From Leptoclinus maculatus (taxonomy: Eukaryota; Chordata; Actinopteri; Perciformes; Stichaeidae), in assembly GCA_032191485.1 (NCBI GenBank), contig JAVDOI010000011.1, positions 3,608,101 to 3,672,100 of the forward strand: DNA of 64,000 bases, read 5' to 3'. The position numbers were made by a program, and so were the translations under genes. Under the pieces are notes generated by a model that saw nothing but the letters and a program-made list of their open reading frames with translations, had not been told where the DNA came from and searched no databases. Of the stretch, positions 13,201 to 26,390 are shown piece by piece (position 1 is the stretch's first letter; the number at the start of each line of letters is the position of its first letter).

Positions 13201-16200
13201 GCTTTTCCCCCGATATTCTACTAATGAAGCACGAGTGCTCTTCTCAATCCAGAAAAACAAACAAACTGGGGCGGGGGGGGGGGGGGGGTTCAGCTGGCCA
13301 GACTGAGGTAAATGCAAAGAACACACTTCATAAGAACTAATGAGCTCTTATACACAGTCTGTTTATGTGAAATTTACCTCCCTTATAATGGTCCCAGCTG
13401 ACAGCAGCAGTAAAGACCAGATACGTCGTTTTCCACATGCCTGCACCCACAGAGTGTGGTGCGCTGTTCTATTATGTGTTCTGCTGTGGTTGGGCTCAGT
13501 GGGGGTATGCCATAATCACAATCATGCTGGAAAAGGTACAAAATCATATTTTGGATTGTCTGTGTCTCCATGGGTGGTGGCAGGATTACATGCCGGCTTC
13601 TACATGCTACCGTCGTAAAGAAGCAGGAAGCGCAATCCCCCGCTATTACCGCCGACACCCAAAAGGTTCAAATGCATTACCCTTTTTGGAGCAAGGCAAT
13701 AAATAACGCTTAGCAGATGCTGGCTGTCTGTTAGTCTGTTAGCAGCTGTATGGGTTGTGACAAGGTTTTCAAAATTGGTTCAGAATAGGCTGAAAATGTG
13801 TGAAAAAATATGGAGTGAAATTGATCTTCAAAATGGTCACAAATGTGTATTACATGATCAACAAAGGACAAATAAGATGTGTGCTTAATTTGAGGTATTC
13901 ATAAATGTGTGTTCTATTATCCAAACAAATACCAAGCAATTAAAAAAAAATGTACGACAGTTTTACAAATTAACACATCATAATCAGAATGAATACAGTA
14001 TTAATATTTTCCGTGCATATTTTTAACCTCAACTTCACAGATCTGATAATGACGACCTTTGAAACGCTTCCTGCGAATACAGTTATCTAAGAATACGTGT
14101 GACATTTGGTTAGAAGTTAAATTAAATGTTGTGGGGGAGTGGGGACATTGACGTATCGCAACAACGGGGCTGAGGAGGCCAATGTGGTATATCTGCATAT
14201 ACAGCAGCAGAGCAAGTCCACCACCTCCCGGTCAGAGAAAAACAAGATGGATGAAAGCGGCAGGAGGTCGGTGACTGTTGAGCCCACGTCTTCACTGAGG
14301 ACCCTGGATCCATAGTTCATCCCGGATCAAGCTGCACTTGACGGGCGGACAGCAGGACAGAGAGCAGGACTCCGGTGGGACCAGAGGAGGTGGACTCTGT
14401 GTTTACATGATGCTTGGTTCTCAAACACAGCCACTTTAGAGGCCAATATAACGTAGATTTAGAAATTGAGTCAGTTTTTCAAAGCCACTGGCTGTGACGA
14501 GCTGCCCTTCAACATGGCTGGCAGGCAGCCGGCTCACAGGGACTCCTCACATAAACTCATGACAGCCGGAGGCCATTCAGTCAAGCTACTTAAAACTCAG
14601 TCGCCGTTGGAGGGACTTGACTTCATGAATCAAACAAATTGAAAAAGGTCAGAACAGCAGAACCTAAAACAATAATTATACCATCACCTCTTTTCATGGC
14701 CATAATAGAAGGCAACAGTTTTGTACCCTCCAAAACACACAATCTATAAACCCCCTGTGAATGCAGCTGGTGCTCAGGTTTAAAATCGAGCGTTTCTGAC
14801 ATTTTAGAGCCACATTACTGCGATGTGTTGCATCTCTGGTTAGTGCCGTTGAGGTGGGGGGGGGTTAGAGAAGCGGCAGACGGTGCTACTGGTAATTCAG
14901 ACTCTGATTAGGGGCACACATTAAATACCATGCTGAGCCTTGAAACCAAATGTTAGGACACAGTCAAGGACCTATGCTCTCTCAGAGGCCCCCTACCATT
15001 AGGACATAACATTCCTTCGTTTAGTGTTCACAGACTGACCTTGAGTTGCAAAAACCAACAGATGCCAAATGCTTTTCAATTTACAATTCATCGGTTTGGA
15101 ATCCAGCCATTCTTCTGGGTTTGATATGTTCACTGCACTCTGTTTCTCAGGTTAGAGCTACAGCAGTCATCCATACAAGCCGACTGAAGTGCTTCAGACA
15201 TGATCCAGCACTGCAGTCACATCTCTGTGTTGTTGTCTATCCAGTCCATTATTAGATAAGCAATTTGAGTCACATCACTTCTGTCAATACAGCCTATTTA
15301 AACAGCTGCATCGCATTAATGAGCGAGGCTGGAGTAAAATCACGCTCCTCGCTTCAATGGATTTATTGATGCAGTAAAGAGGGATATGAGAACAGTTTAA
15401 GGAGAATTGTCATTTGCTTTTCCTGCGGATGTAAATACAGTAAACACTTTGTTTTCTTAACTCAAATATACAATCCTTCATTTGGATGAGAAACATGAAA
15501 GTTAGTAAAACAAAACTTTTAAGGCTTTGCTGTGACAGAAACAGTACCCCCAATCTCTGCTAATGAGAACAATGTGATTGGCAGGTCACGCTGGATCCAA
15601 GTTAGAGCTGATTATTAAATATTACACCCCAATGCCACAAACTGAGACACAGCAGACTCTACCCACCCACTCAACAAACACTATGCTGCTGATATTAGAC
15701 ACTTCTACAAGACGACGGAGGATGAAATGTGACACTTTTTAAATATCAATGCAAAATGATTTAATGGATTCATTATAGAATATGCACATGGCAATAGCAG
15801 TGTGGTGAGGTTTTTGCTTACAGGCCCTGCACACTCCCACTGGTGTTTTGACTTCTGATAATTGGTTAATAGTTCGAGTCATTTTTTCAAGTAAACATAC
15901 CAAACGCATGATTGTTCAGTTTCTCCAATGTCCGGATTTGCTGCTTCTCTCTGCTTTATATCATTTTAAATTAAATATTTTGGGGTACTGAAGAGTTGGT
16001 CGGACAAAACAAGTCATCTGAAGATGTCCCCTTGGGCACAGGGGGGGATGCGATGAGCTTTTTTTTTGTTTTATGACATTTTATAGCCACAAAATAATCA
16101 ACTGATTCATGAATCAAAATGACCATTAATTGCTGCCCTATTTGCAAATATAAAAATGTTTACCAAAAAAAAATAAAAAATGTATTCACAAAAATAAAAA

Positions 16201-16204
<4 letters not shown>
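10291..16204. other. intergenic sequence, possible conserved non-coding blocks
   Basis: No gene seen. Non-repetitive A/T-rich stretches with homeodomain-like words occur at 12,180-12,480 and 15,270-15,430. A G16 run is at 13,273-13,288. A fragment resembling a fish repeat end lies at 16,086-16,142. Confidence 0.65.
13273..13288. repeat. poly-G tract (16 G)
   Basis: Homopolymer in intergenic sequence. A possible quadruplex or assembly-error site. Confidence 0.95.
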
Positions 16205-16244
<40 letters not shown>

Positions 16245-16245
16245 T
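16205..16245. repeat. (TA)n followed by poly-T
   Basis: About 32 bases of TA then a T run, just outside the left arm of the foldback at 16,300. Confidence 0.95.
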
Positions 16246-16299
16246 AACTTTTTCTCTGTCAGCAAAAAAAAAAAAAAAAAAAGATGTTTCCAGTTGCTG

Positions 16300-17037
16300 T
16301 TTATTGGTCGCCACCTCAGCCACATTGGTTTCATTCTTTATACTCCAGAGCTGCTTCTTGCTTAACATTCTATTCAAGGGTGCGTTTGCTCAGTACAATC
16401 CATGTGAAACATCATCTGTATTTCATGTGTTGTAAAGCCACGTTTTAAAGAAGTCTTCAATGTACTCACAATCCATTCATATGTCATAGCTGCTTCTATG
16501 ACTTTCTATAGCAACTGGAAAAATCTGGTCAGTGTTATTGTTACAGATGTATGGAAGCCCATTTCCACCAGCAAAAAAAAAAAAAAAAAGATAAAAAAAA
16601 AAAAAAAATAGTAACTTAAAAAAAAAAAAAAAAATGTAATTCACAAAAAATAAATATATAATCCACCCACAAAATAAATAATAATACTAATAATTTTTTT
16701 ACTTTTTTCCACCAGCAAAAAAAAAAAAAAAAAATGTTGGTGCATCCATCTGTAACCATAACACTGACCAGATTTTTCCAGTTGCTATAGAAAGTCGAAA
16801 TTATGAGATACTTTAACACAACAGTCATAGAAGCAGCTCTTCATATGTTACTCTACATTTGACATATTGTGAGTACATTGAAGACTTCTTTAAACGTGGC
16901 TTTGCACCACATGAAATACAGATGATGTTTCACATGGATTGTACTGAGCAAATGCACCCTTGAATAGAATGTTAAGCAAGAAGCAGCTCTGGAGTATAAA
17001 GAATGAAACCAATGTGGCTGAGGTGGCGATCAATAAA
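16300..17037. repeat. large imperfect inverted repeat (foldback)
   Basis: The left arm (about 16,300-16,550) is nearly the reverse complement of the right arm (about 16,746-17,037). For example, ccacctcagccacattgg at 16,311 pairs with ccaatgtggctgaggtgg ending at 17,027. Arms of about 250-290 bases enclose a 195-base spacer full of A/T homopolymers. Further inverted and direct copies of tgctggtgggaatgggcttc follow at 17,080 and 17,279. No ORF or transposase is present. Confidence 0.9.
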
Positions 17038-17340
17038 CCAATTTTTTTTTTTTGGTGATCTTATTTATTCATTTTTTTGCTGGTGGGAATGGGCTTCCAT
17101 ACAGATGCATGCACCAAAAGTATTTTTTTTTTATTTTTGCTGGTGGAAAAAAAGTAAAATAAAAAATTATTAGAATTATTATTATTTTTTTTGTGAATTA
17201 CTTTTTTTTATTTTTATTTTTTTAGTGATCTTATTTATTTTTATTTATTTTTTTTAGTGATCTTTTTTTTTTTTTTTTTGCTGGTGGGAATGGGCTTCCA
17301 TAAAGAAGAGACAACAGGGAGTTTTTTTTTTTTGGTGACT
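17038..17340. repeat. T-rich block with repeated tgctggtgggaatgggcttc modules
   Basis: Two direct copies of the module (about 17,080 and 17,279), plus a shortened copy near 17,129, are separated by poly-T and tttagtgatcttatttattt units. The reverse complement of the module sits at about 16,551-16,573, inside the neighbouring foldback. The block looks like a continuation of that element. Confidence 0.75.
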
Positions 17341-20300
17341 CGGGAGAAATGTGGCATGACTAACACGATTGCCTGTTACTGTTATTACTGCACACTTCCA
17401 CCTCAACTCACCCAAAACATTAGGAAATGCTCCGTCCTGACGTGGTGTTAGTGTGCAGCCTTGTTGATTTGGTTTGTCTTATCATAACAAATGAAACAAG
17501 ACCTTGTAAAATAAGTTTAATTCTTCAGTGCCAGTTCTACCGGAGGTTATCTAATCCTTCTGTGTTATTTTGTGTGATTACTGACTGTGTCATGTATTAA
17601 TATGGAGAGAAAAAAACACTGCAGCTCCATAAACAGTTGCAGTCATGTTTAGTAATGTTTTCCTCATTATGCTAAGAGCTGCGGGGGGTTCGCTGCTTCA
17701 GCAGCTAACATAATGCCATTTTAACTTCCAAATGTTTAATCTTTTCTCTCAATTTTGAGAGGGCTTAAGAAGGAGGACTGCAGAAACATTGGTTATGATC
17801 GCAGCACAACCTCGCTTCAAAGCCTGGGTTTTTCCATGGGGCGCAATAAGGAGGAGCAATAACTACCTTCCGCTTCACTTTATCCCTCTGAATGGTCCGG
17901 TTGCTACATGCTAACCAATTTTCCATTTTTCATACTTAGTGGAACCTCAGGCCTTTCAGATGTGAGGATAAATGGGAACAGTAGGTAAAGGTGCCTAATT
18001 AAGTGTTGCTAGGGAACATACAGGATTCATGTTTTTCATCTTTCCTTCCTTCCTGTCATTCTACTTAATCTAATGATGTAGAGTAGTATTATTACAGGCC
18101 AAGTTAAACTCCTCTTTAACATCTCACAACCTCCCATCAGAGAATGTGACATAACTAATACTGATGATCATGCCGCAAATGTGAAATTATCTGAATTTGG
18201 CTTAATGTTGTGTGAAAGCGGCCGTCTAGATGCTAATGGATCACGATAACTCAAGTGGACAACATTTAGATGCACACGTCGACTCAGATATTTGGTGGGC
18301 AGGTGGTGAAAAATAACACGAGGCAGGACGCAGGAATACTAATACCAGGGAGCTGATTGGCTCCTCTCCAGAGAGAGCAGAGGGGAAATGGGTGGGATGT
18401 GGCCTAGGTGCTGCCATCAGCCTTCCACTTCCCCCTGCTGTATGAGAGGTCACATGACAGCTGTGTGGCAGAGCCACGTGAGCAGATGAACAGGACTCCG
18501 TTTGAGGCATGTCAGTAGAGTTAAAAAGGCTTTTTGGAAGCTCAATCTTTAACAATGATTTTCACTCTCAGCATGCAATCACTGCTTGGTTTCCAGTCTG
18601 CTAAAAAAGAATGCCTCCCATCTAGAGGACTCGCTACACTGCTCACAGACTAAATCTGTCAAAATCCCATTTTAATAGTCTGTTCATTAGTTACGATTCC
18701 TCCTGGGCCAGAGAAACATAAAACATGAAAGAAAACAGCAAGAAAGCATAAAATTAGAAAGTACAGACCAGCGTATATATGCATTGAAATATACTCCGCC
18801 GACAATTTCTGTAGTACTATCACGGGCAGAACAAATTTATCAGAAACTGACTTCCCAAGACCTGCTAAAGAAGCAGCGAACTTACTGAATTAATGATTAA
18901 AATACACAGTCTGTGTATAACCAAAGACAATTATAATTAAAATAGCATAAATCAAATGCGGAACCTAATGACTTCTATTATGTGGAATCCGCTACTGTAC
19001 TTCTACGCTGTATAATCTAGATGGACCAATCTAAACCCAGCAATCAACCTCATGCTCAGCAGGATAAGTCACATCAGCTATGCAGCAGATAATTAATAAC
19101 TTATCCATTTCAAAAATCATAAAATATTCATGACTTGATGGAACACGATAAGCAGATGGCCATCAGAACACGGGCGCATCAGCAGGAAACCAACAGCAGC
19201 TCGGTATTTTTGATGTAATTATGATATGCAGAATAGTAATGCAAGGTGTCACATTGCTCCGAGTTCTCTGTAATATCACGCCGATATGAACTGTGTTGTG
19301 AAAATGTGAACATGACTACCAATGCTGCATGCGACACTGATTTCCAGGAAGCAAATATTATATAGAAATATTTGTATGAATGTGCTGTGTGCAGGATAAT
19401 AGTCATGTTTGCATCTAAAAGTCAATAAACAGCACAATAATAGCCTCTACAAGAGACCCAAGCTTGCAACCTCAAAACAATGGTAATGTCCTAGAAACTA
19501 TATAAAGTCAATCCAACGTGAGTGCCTTATTAATTTCCACTATGTAAACAAACAGCATCATGATGCACCTGCAGAGCGACCACCGAGGAGCTTAGCCACA
19601 GCAAAGTAGGCAAATTCATAATTAATATCAACGCAAACATGCACAAATAGCAAAAGCTGCAGCATCCAAACAGAAGCGAACAGCTGGAAGACGCCGATAT
19701 ATTGACAAAAAAATTAAATAAAAAAAAAGAAGCACATCTGAAAGAGCCAGCAGCTTCACAACAGCACACACACACATCAGCCAGGATGTCAGCTGACAAT
19801 AATTAACAAAAACAATCATTACTTAGCTCTGATGACGTGAAGCATTGATCTCTGGTGTCTCATTGGAGGAGAGGAGGCAGTGGTCCAAATGGTGCAGACA
19901 GCAGGAGAGGACACTCACAACGTCCCAGGTTTAAAGTGCACATGTGAGGAACTCCAGCAGTCAAACATCCATAATGAGAGGGAGGGAGTGCATCTCAAAA
20001 CAGGATTATTTTCCTCCACAAGACATCCTCAGGTGACATGGTTGCTGCTAGCAAGTGGAGTAACTCCAGCAGTAAAGTCAAACGTAAAGTTAACTTGCAC
20101 ACTTCCTTTGGCTGGGTTCGTACTGCAGAAGTACGATAAGTTAGCTAACTTAAGATACAGCACGATAAGTGTGCAAGTGGCTAAATACAAAGACTTCTTC
20201 TCTGAAGGGAAACCTGGGTGGAGTGGCTGCTCGTAGTGGAGGGGAGAGGGCAGTGGTCAGAAGCTAACAGGCTGCAGGTGCAGCTAATTAGGCTAATGAT

Positions 20301-20373
20301 GAGCACGGCTATGGTGGGCCATCATGCTACAGTTAATACACAGAAACAGAGAGCCTTCAGAGGGAGGAAGCTA
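17341..20373. other. intergenic sequence, no gene seen
   Basis: Mostly unique-looking sequence. Around 19,860-20,270 two similar words, gaggaggcagtggtcc and gagggcagtggtca, flank about 370 bases that hold a 118-codon plus-strand ORF (19,880-20,236) without known motifs. This may be another unrecognised repeat. Confidence 0.6.
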
Positions 20374-20800
20374 GCTAAGTACATTTACTGAAGCACAGTG
20401 CTTCACAAGTTTGAATTTACTTGAATATTTCCTGTTTTCTGCTACTCTATACGTCTACTCAGAGGCAAATATTGTACTTTATACGCCACTACTTTGCAGA
20501 TTCAGATGACCAACAAAACATATGAGCAATAAATAAATTCTGATGATTTATTATTGTGAGATAAAATAATATTTGATCAATTCTATCGATCAGCTGCAAC
20601 AAGAGATGCTTGTACACTAATGCTTTTGTAATTGTAATACAACATACATTATTCTGAAGTGGTCCATTATGCAAATTGAGACATTTTCCTTTTGCTACTT
20701 TGAATATATTTTGATGCTAACGTAGTTAAACTTTTGAATGCAATTACTTTAAGCAGGGTATTTCTATAAAGTGGCATTGCTACTTTTATTTAAAAGATCT
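20374..20800 (+). mobile_element. old copy of the agtacatttactgaag-type fish repeat
   Basis: Starts with agtacatttactgaagcac, then gaatttacttgaatatttcc, tactctatacgtctactcag and gcaaatattgtactttatac. It ends near ggcattgctacttttattta. This order is characteristic of a dispersed repeat I know from many percomorphs. Diverged and interrupted. Confidence 0.7.
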
Positions 20801-23800
20801 TTTTTTTTTTTTGTTCATTGGTGCCACGGGTAGCACACAGATCAGAGGTAGTGACACGCTAACATAGTAATATAACATAGTAATATACAGGAACGGGAAG
20901 ATAGATGAAACCATACAGACTAAACTAAATAGATTAGTTATTATGAATATGCAAACAAGTTGTTGTTACTAAGGGTGGTTAAGCAGGGCACACGTGTGTA
21001 TTTGTATGAGTTTGTGTATATTTGTAACTGATAAAGAAGAGAGAGAAGAGACGGAGGACTGAGCACATAATAATCTTTAATAAACATAAGCGTAATAATA
21101 ATTATAACGATAAGTATCCAAATCCACTGGAGTCGGTCCAGTATCTCACACAATCCCTTGTTTTTGCACTTTTTGCATGTTTTTGTTGGTATTAATTGAA
21201 CTTTAGAGGTGCTGGCAGGCAGATCTTAATACCTGGTAGTGCCAGCTAGCTGTTCCCCCCCCCCCCCCCCCCCGTGTGCAGACTAACCAGCTGCTGCCTG
21301 TAGCCTAATATTTATTCTCACCTTACTCTCTGCAAGAAAATAAATTAGCGATTGTTCCAAAACATTTTTTGTGATTTAGCTCCTTGTTTGTATGTCGAGG
21401 CTTCACGGGGCCTTTTGGAACACCAACACGGTAAAGAGTTTGCTGTTATTACGCAACAAGAGCAGTTACAGCGCTCGGGCTCCTGCACCTTGTGATGCTG
21501 AAGCAGAGGCTGGAGATGGTCTGTAGCTCTCAGCCCACCACAGAGGGGGTGGGAGATGTTGCTGAAGATGGAGTTCACTTTAGTCCTCAGCCTCCCCTCT
21601 CTGCTGCTGCCTCCAGGCTGTCCAGAGCTTTTTTACACCAGTTTGTTTATCCTTCCTGCCTGCCTCCCCCGCTGCGGTGCTGCCTCCCAAGCCCACAACA
21701 CTGTGTACACAACGGAGGCTGCTGACACATAGGGGGCCTGCTGCAAGGAGAGGATGTAAAGAATGCCAGTCAAATTATAGAAAGAGATGTGGAGTGATGC
21801 TCTTAATTATCCGTCCACATGTCCAGAAGCTTCCAAGTCTGTCGAAATGAAACAGGATTTTGTCTCAACAGCGATAAATGACCAAAATATGATTATGGTA
21901 GAATTATGCACATAGTGATGCACAGGCTGTATTGACTGTTTAAACTGCCAGGGGCCAGTGTAAGATATTCAGTAAACTATACATGCTGCTCTACAGGTAT
22001 GTTCCTCGCTGCGCATAACAAACCAGCTGCAGCCCCTCTGACCTTTGAAGCAGACTTTTTACGGCATCTATTGTGCGACGTGTCGACACTTTATTTTCAA
22101 ATTAATGTGCATTATATACGTTTTATAAGTGTATGAAATTCAGATGTGCTCTGTCACCGCTCGCTGTTAATGATGAATTATTGACCATCTGTACCAGAAG
22201 CTTTTTTGAAGTATAAAATTGGTGCATAATGAGAATGTGGTTTGGAGGCAGTTTAGGCTCCACATCACTCTTGCATGATTACATGTTGAATATTGATGAT
22301 GCAAAGCCTTTTAAATGACATTACAGATCAAACCAGCTTGGCAGGACTCCTCAAGTTTAACCTAGACTTGACTCAAAGATGACCTGCTGTGTTTACTGTA
22401 CAGTGCATGTTTTTATAGCATACAGAGTCATATGAATGAAACGGTGGTATCTCAGGTAACGAGATCAACAGCATCACCAAAGTATCAGGTGGGGACATCC
22501 TTGAAAGTGGGTCATACGTGTTTCAATTATCAACCTAAATATTTTTTTATGTGATGTCATTCATAATTTTACTCATTAGCTGGTACATCCATTAGTCCCC
22601 AGCCCACTGCTTTTCCACCTCAAAGGACAGATAATAAGCCTGTAATTAAACCTGGCTGTAATGGGTTTTTTTTGGTGTCCACGGAGAGAAACAGAAATAG
22701 TAGCAGAACGAATGCCAGCTTTATGTCGTGCAGAAAAGAGCCTCGGATTAATACTGCCGGTTGTATTAAGAAGCAGTGACAGCAAGGCCTCAGTAATATC
22801 CCTCTATGTGGACCAAACTCGCTTTCTAAGCACTGGCTGACATGAAAGAGCCCTCTGATGTTCTCACCTGTGAGTTTGCCTTTTGTTCGTCCTGATCTGT
22901 GTGCTCGTGTGCATCCACTAATGCATTTTAGATCTGGGCTCTCGGTGAATCAGATCATGGAAAAAAATATATATATATATTGTACTGTACCTCCATCTAT
23001 GCGTTTGATTTTCTCAAATATATTTATTTATAAAGTATATTTGTTACCCTTTGCTATGAAGCGCCGAGCGAAAAACCTGTTTTTTTAAGTGATTTGACAT
23101 CAACCACACATAATTTATTATTGTCATAAACGCCTGCAGTATTATATATTGAAACACTTCACTCAGAATGTAATAACAACAATTGAACAATAATGCTTGA
23201 ATAGTCCAAACCCCAAAAAGATATTCCATCTCGAATGGCATAAAACAGAGAAAAGCAGTAAAATCCTCACATTTGAGTTTGACAAACAATTTAAATACCT
23301 AATTGATTATTGCATAAATCTTATTAGCGCTATTGTGAGCCACTTGCCAGAAGGCCAACACAGTGTTGAGGTGAGCTGACCTGTCTGTGGCCCTTCAAAC
23401 CCAGTTCGTCCTAACAGCCAATTAGCGGTTCAGAAGGAAGGTGAATGTCAGCTCATTGTTTTGATGACTGTCACAGCATCTGGACTATACGGGACCTCAG
23501 CCTGGGGGAGAAACACTGGATTCCATATGTTGTGGCATCTATCAGGGGTTCTGCCACCAATCAATGGACTGATATTGACTCTAATGACTTGATTTTTAGG
23601 ATTAGGTGTCGAGCTCTGCGCTGACTTCAGTGCCCGTTGACCAAAAGGTAACTGTGACTGTAACATATTGCAAAGGGAGGCAGAACCATTCATAATTTTA
23701 ACAGCCAATTTTTTTGGAAGGTAATGGACTATAACAAGATTAAGCGAACCGGCTGTTTGTTTCAATCGAACATTCTGTTTCTATAGCAAACGCTGCTGGC

Positions 23801-24139
23801 ACAGTTCCGCGGCAGTTAAACTGACGTCGTAACAATCCACCATTTTTGTTAGACTTGTGACAAAGCAAATATTGGCGAGCATCTTTCATCTACCGCCCAA
23901 ATGTCCCAGTTGGACCATTATCTGTGTACCCCTTTAATTACAGCTGTTTTCTGATGGTTGTTTTGTGATTTAGCAGTATTATATTATCGTATCAGTTTGC
24001 TGCCACCGAGCTATTCAAAGCTGTCCGAGGCTAATGTGACACTAATTCTTAGTAACTGTTAATCAGTGGCGGGTGAGCTGTTGATGTATTTGTTGTTCTT
24101 TTAGATTTACTCTCGTGGACTCTTCTGTACCGTGTGCCT
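20801..24139. other. intergenic sequence, no gene seen
   Basis: Contains a doubled word aacatagtaatat near 20,861-20,892, the C19 run at 21,255-21,273, and unique-looking blocks. One of these, 23,780-24,080, looks like a conserved non-coding element. No exon signals that fit a frame. Confidence 0.6.
21255..21273. repeat. poly-C tract (19 C)
   Basis: Homopolymer in intergenic sequence. Confidence 0.95.
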
Positions 24140-24375
24140 CAAATACAGCATTTTAGGATTTTTGCCGAGTGTCAGATTGAAGATCAATGCCACTCTTGTG
24201 TTTGTAAGGTAGATATGAGGCTACAGCGCAGCAGCCGGTTAGCTTAGCTTAGCTTAGCTTAGCATGAAGACTATAGAAACGGGGAAACAGCTAGCCTAGC
24301 TTGTCCAAAAGTAGCAAAATCTGCCTAAAGCACCTAAAGCTCACTAATCTGATTTAATCTTTGTAGAAAACATGG
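24140..24375 (+). mobile_element. partial copy of a percomorph TIR-type dispersed repeat
   Basis: Contains the hallmark ttagcttagcttagcttagc, then gaaacagctagcctagcttg and taaagctcactaatctg. These match a repeat I know as very abundant in spiny-rayed fish. Only the left part is present. Family name not assigned. Confidence 0.75.
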
Positions 24376-25710
24376 AGAAAATAAATAAATTCATGCATAG
24401 CTGTGCAGAACTGCTCCCAGTAGGCGCATTACCTTCGACATGAGTAATAGTAGCAATATACAGGAATATATTGCTGAGCTCATATTGGAAAATAAAAGGA
24501 TGTTACTTAAAATCTGCAACTAAAAACAGGGACCAAGCAATCACTGATACCACCAAGTAGTTTAATACTGTTCCATCACCTGTACTGAATCAGGCAGTTC
24601 AGGGCTCATTAAGTTAATGGACATATGATTATTTATGATGATTTATGACTGATTGCCCGTTCCACTACCTTCCTTGACAATGGCTGTTCAGCCAATGACA
24701 GAAGACATATATATTAATCCGATTCAAAACACTTGAACTCTGAATACCATAATATCTTCGCAATCTGACATTCAACACAAAGGTAGAACTCTTAGTGAAC
24801 GGCTATTTCGTTACAAAAATAAAAGTGGACAACAGTAGTTTCATGCACTCACAAAACTTCATATCAGACAGCAAAATCCAACACAAATCATGCTTTCCAT
24901 ATCCCTCCTTTAAAATAGCTGGCTGGTGTAAATGTCACTGTGGATTATCTCTAAAGTTATTAATGAATTAAACATCTTTGCTTACACTGCAGTCACATTT
25001 CTCGGAGGAGATTAATGGAACTTTAATGACGCCCATGGAGAAATCGGATATTACGACTTTTGACATTTTCAACAATGATCCATGGGTACCATTGTGATAT
25101 TCATATATTTTAAACAATGCTAAAAGAAGTCAGTAGTAGATCATGGCTTATTACTTTATAAAACTCATTAAACTATGTGTTGCATGTTTAAACAACACCC
25201 CTCGGTAGGTTGAGACCTTTAAATGACAAGCTAACACACTCAGCCATTGCAGGTCATTGAACAGGGTGAGCCAGCCTCTTCCCCTCTGCATGCCAACTAG
25301 CTTATTGTAAGTCAGGTTTGTAAGTGAATCCATGGATGGCTGTTCCCTTAAAAGAACCATTTGAATTCAGAGCATCTCAAAGCATGGCTCTCAGCTATAT
25401 TTACAGCTTGGATAGCGCTCAAATAAGATCCTTCAGGGCTGGTGAAAAGGACCCAAACACAGCATGTAAAACACACAAAGGGAATGAGTCACTTATTACA
25501 TGCTTCCTACACATTTTCAATTGCAAAAAAGAAATGTATGTTTCCAGCATTTGATTTTTGGACTGAATGTAAAGCTTTTGTTTTGAGTTGTTAGTGACTG
25601 TACGGATACATTGAACATGTGATGTGGCTGATTTCTGCTTCTACTTTTAGAACTGTTTATTAATGATAATAATAAATATTATTATATTATCTCTTTTTTC
25701 ACAATCAGTC

Positions 25711-26390
25711 ATTAGAGCAATAGTTCATATGTTGCCAACCACACTTATTTGCTTTTTTGCAAAAGGTTATATGACGATTGATACCACCCAATGCAATACC
25801 GCCAGGAAACAGCAGGTTAGCTTAGCTTAGCACAAAAACTGGAAACAGCAGTACAAAACCCTGTTGAAGCACAACTGTCGTTTTTACAATTAGTTTTTTA
25901 TATTTGTCATAACCCGGCTCCTAGGCTATGACAAATACGGCAAAGACGCAACAGATGATGGTAACGTAAAGTATTTATTTTAACCAAATAAAGAAGTAGT
26001 TAACTTTATGAAGTGTGTCAGTCAGTAACATTAGTAATGTCAACGTGGATGCGTGTGTGATAAAGTGTGTGTGTTGTCAGTTAGCTAGTTAGCTGTTTTC
26101 TGCCGTTTCCAATCTTAGTGCTATGCTAAGCTAACAGATTGCTAGCTTTGCTAAAAACGAAGTGTAAAAACATCAAGTTGTTGTTTTAAACTGGGTTGTG
26201 TACAGGACTATTTCTTGATTGACCCAGACTAGCTGTTTTATCATTCCTTCATGCTAACCTAAGCTAACCTTCTCTTGGCGGTAGCTTCATGTTGACTGTA
26301 CATGTATATAGGAGTGATATTCACTTTCCTGCTCAAAATGAGCTGAGAAGATGAATAAATACCATTAAACAAATGTCCAACCGTTACTTA
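25711..26390. mobile_element. longer copy of the same TIR-type repeat, with inverted ends
   Basis: The left part has ggttagcttagcttagcaca, then aaaactggaaacagcag. The right part has the inverted form, atgctaagctaacagattgc and ctaacctaagctaacc, then ttggcggtagcttcatgttg. The outer ends resemble each other in reverse complement. It contains no ORF, so it would be a non-autonomous DNA-type element (inference). The middle differs from the family. Confidence 0.65.

Noticed and set aside
16107..16377. Open frames rich in Ile-Tyr and Phe near the foldback
   Set aside because: Translation artefacts of TA and A/T homopolymer runs.
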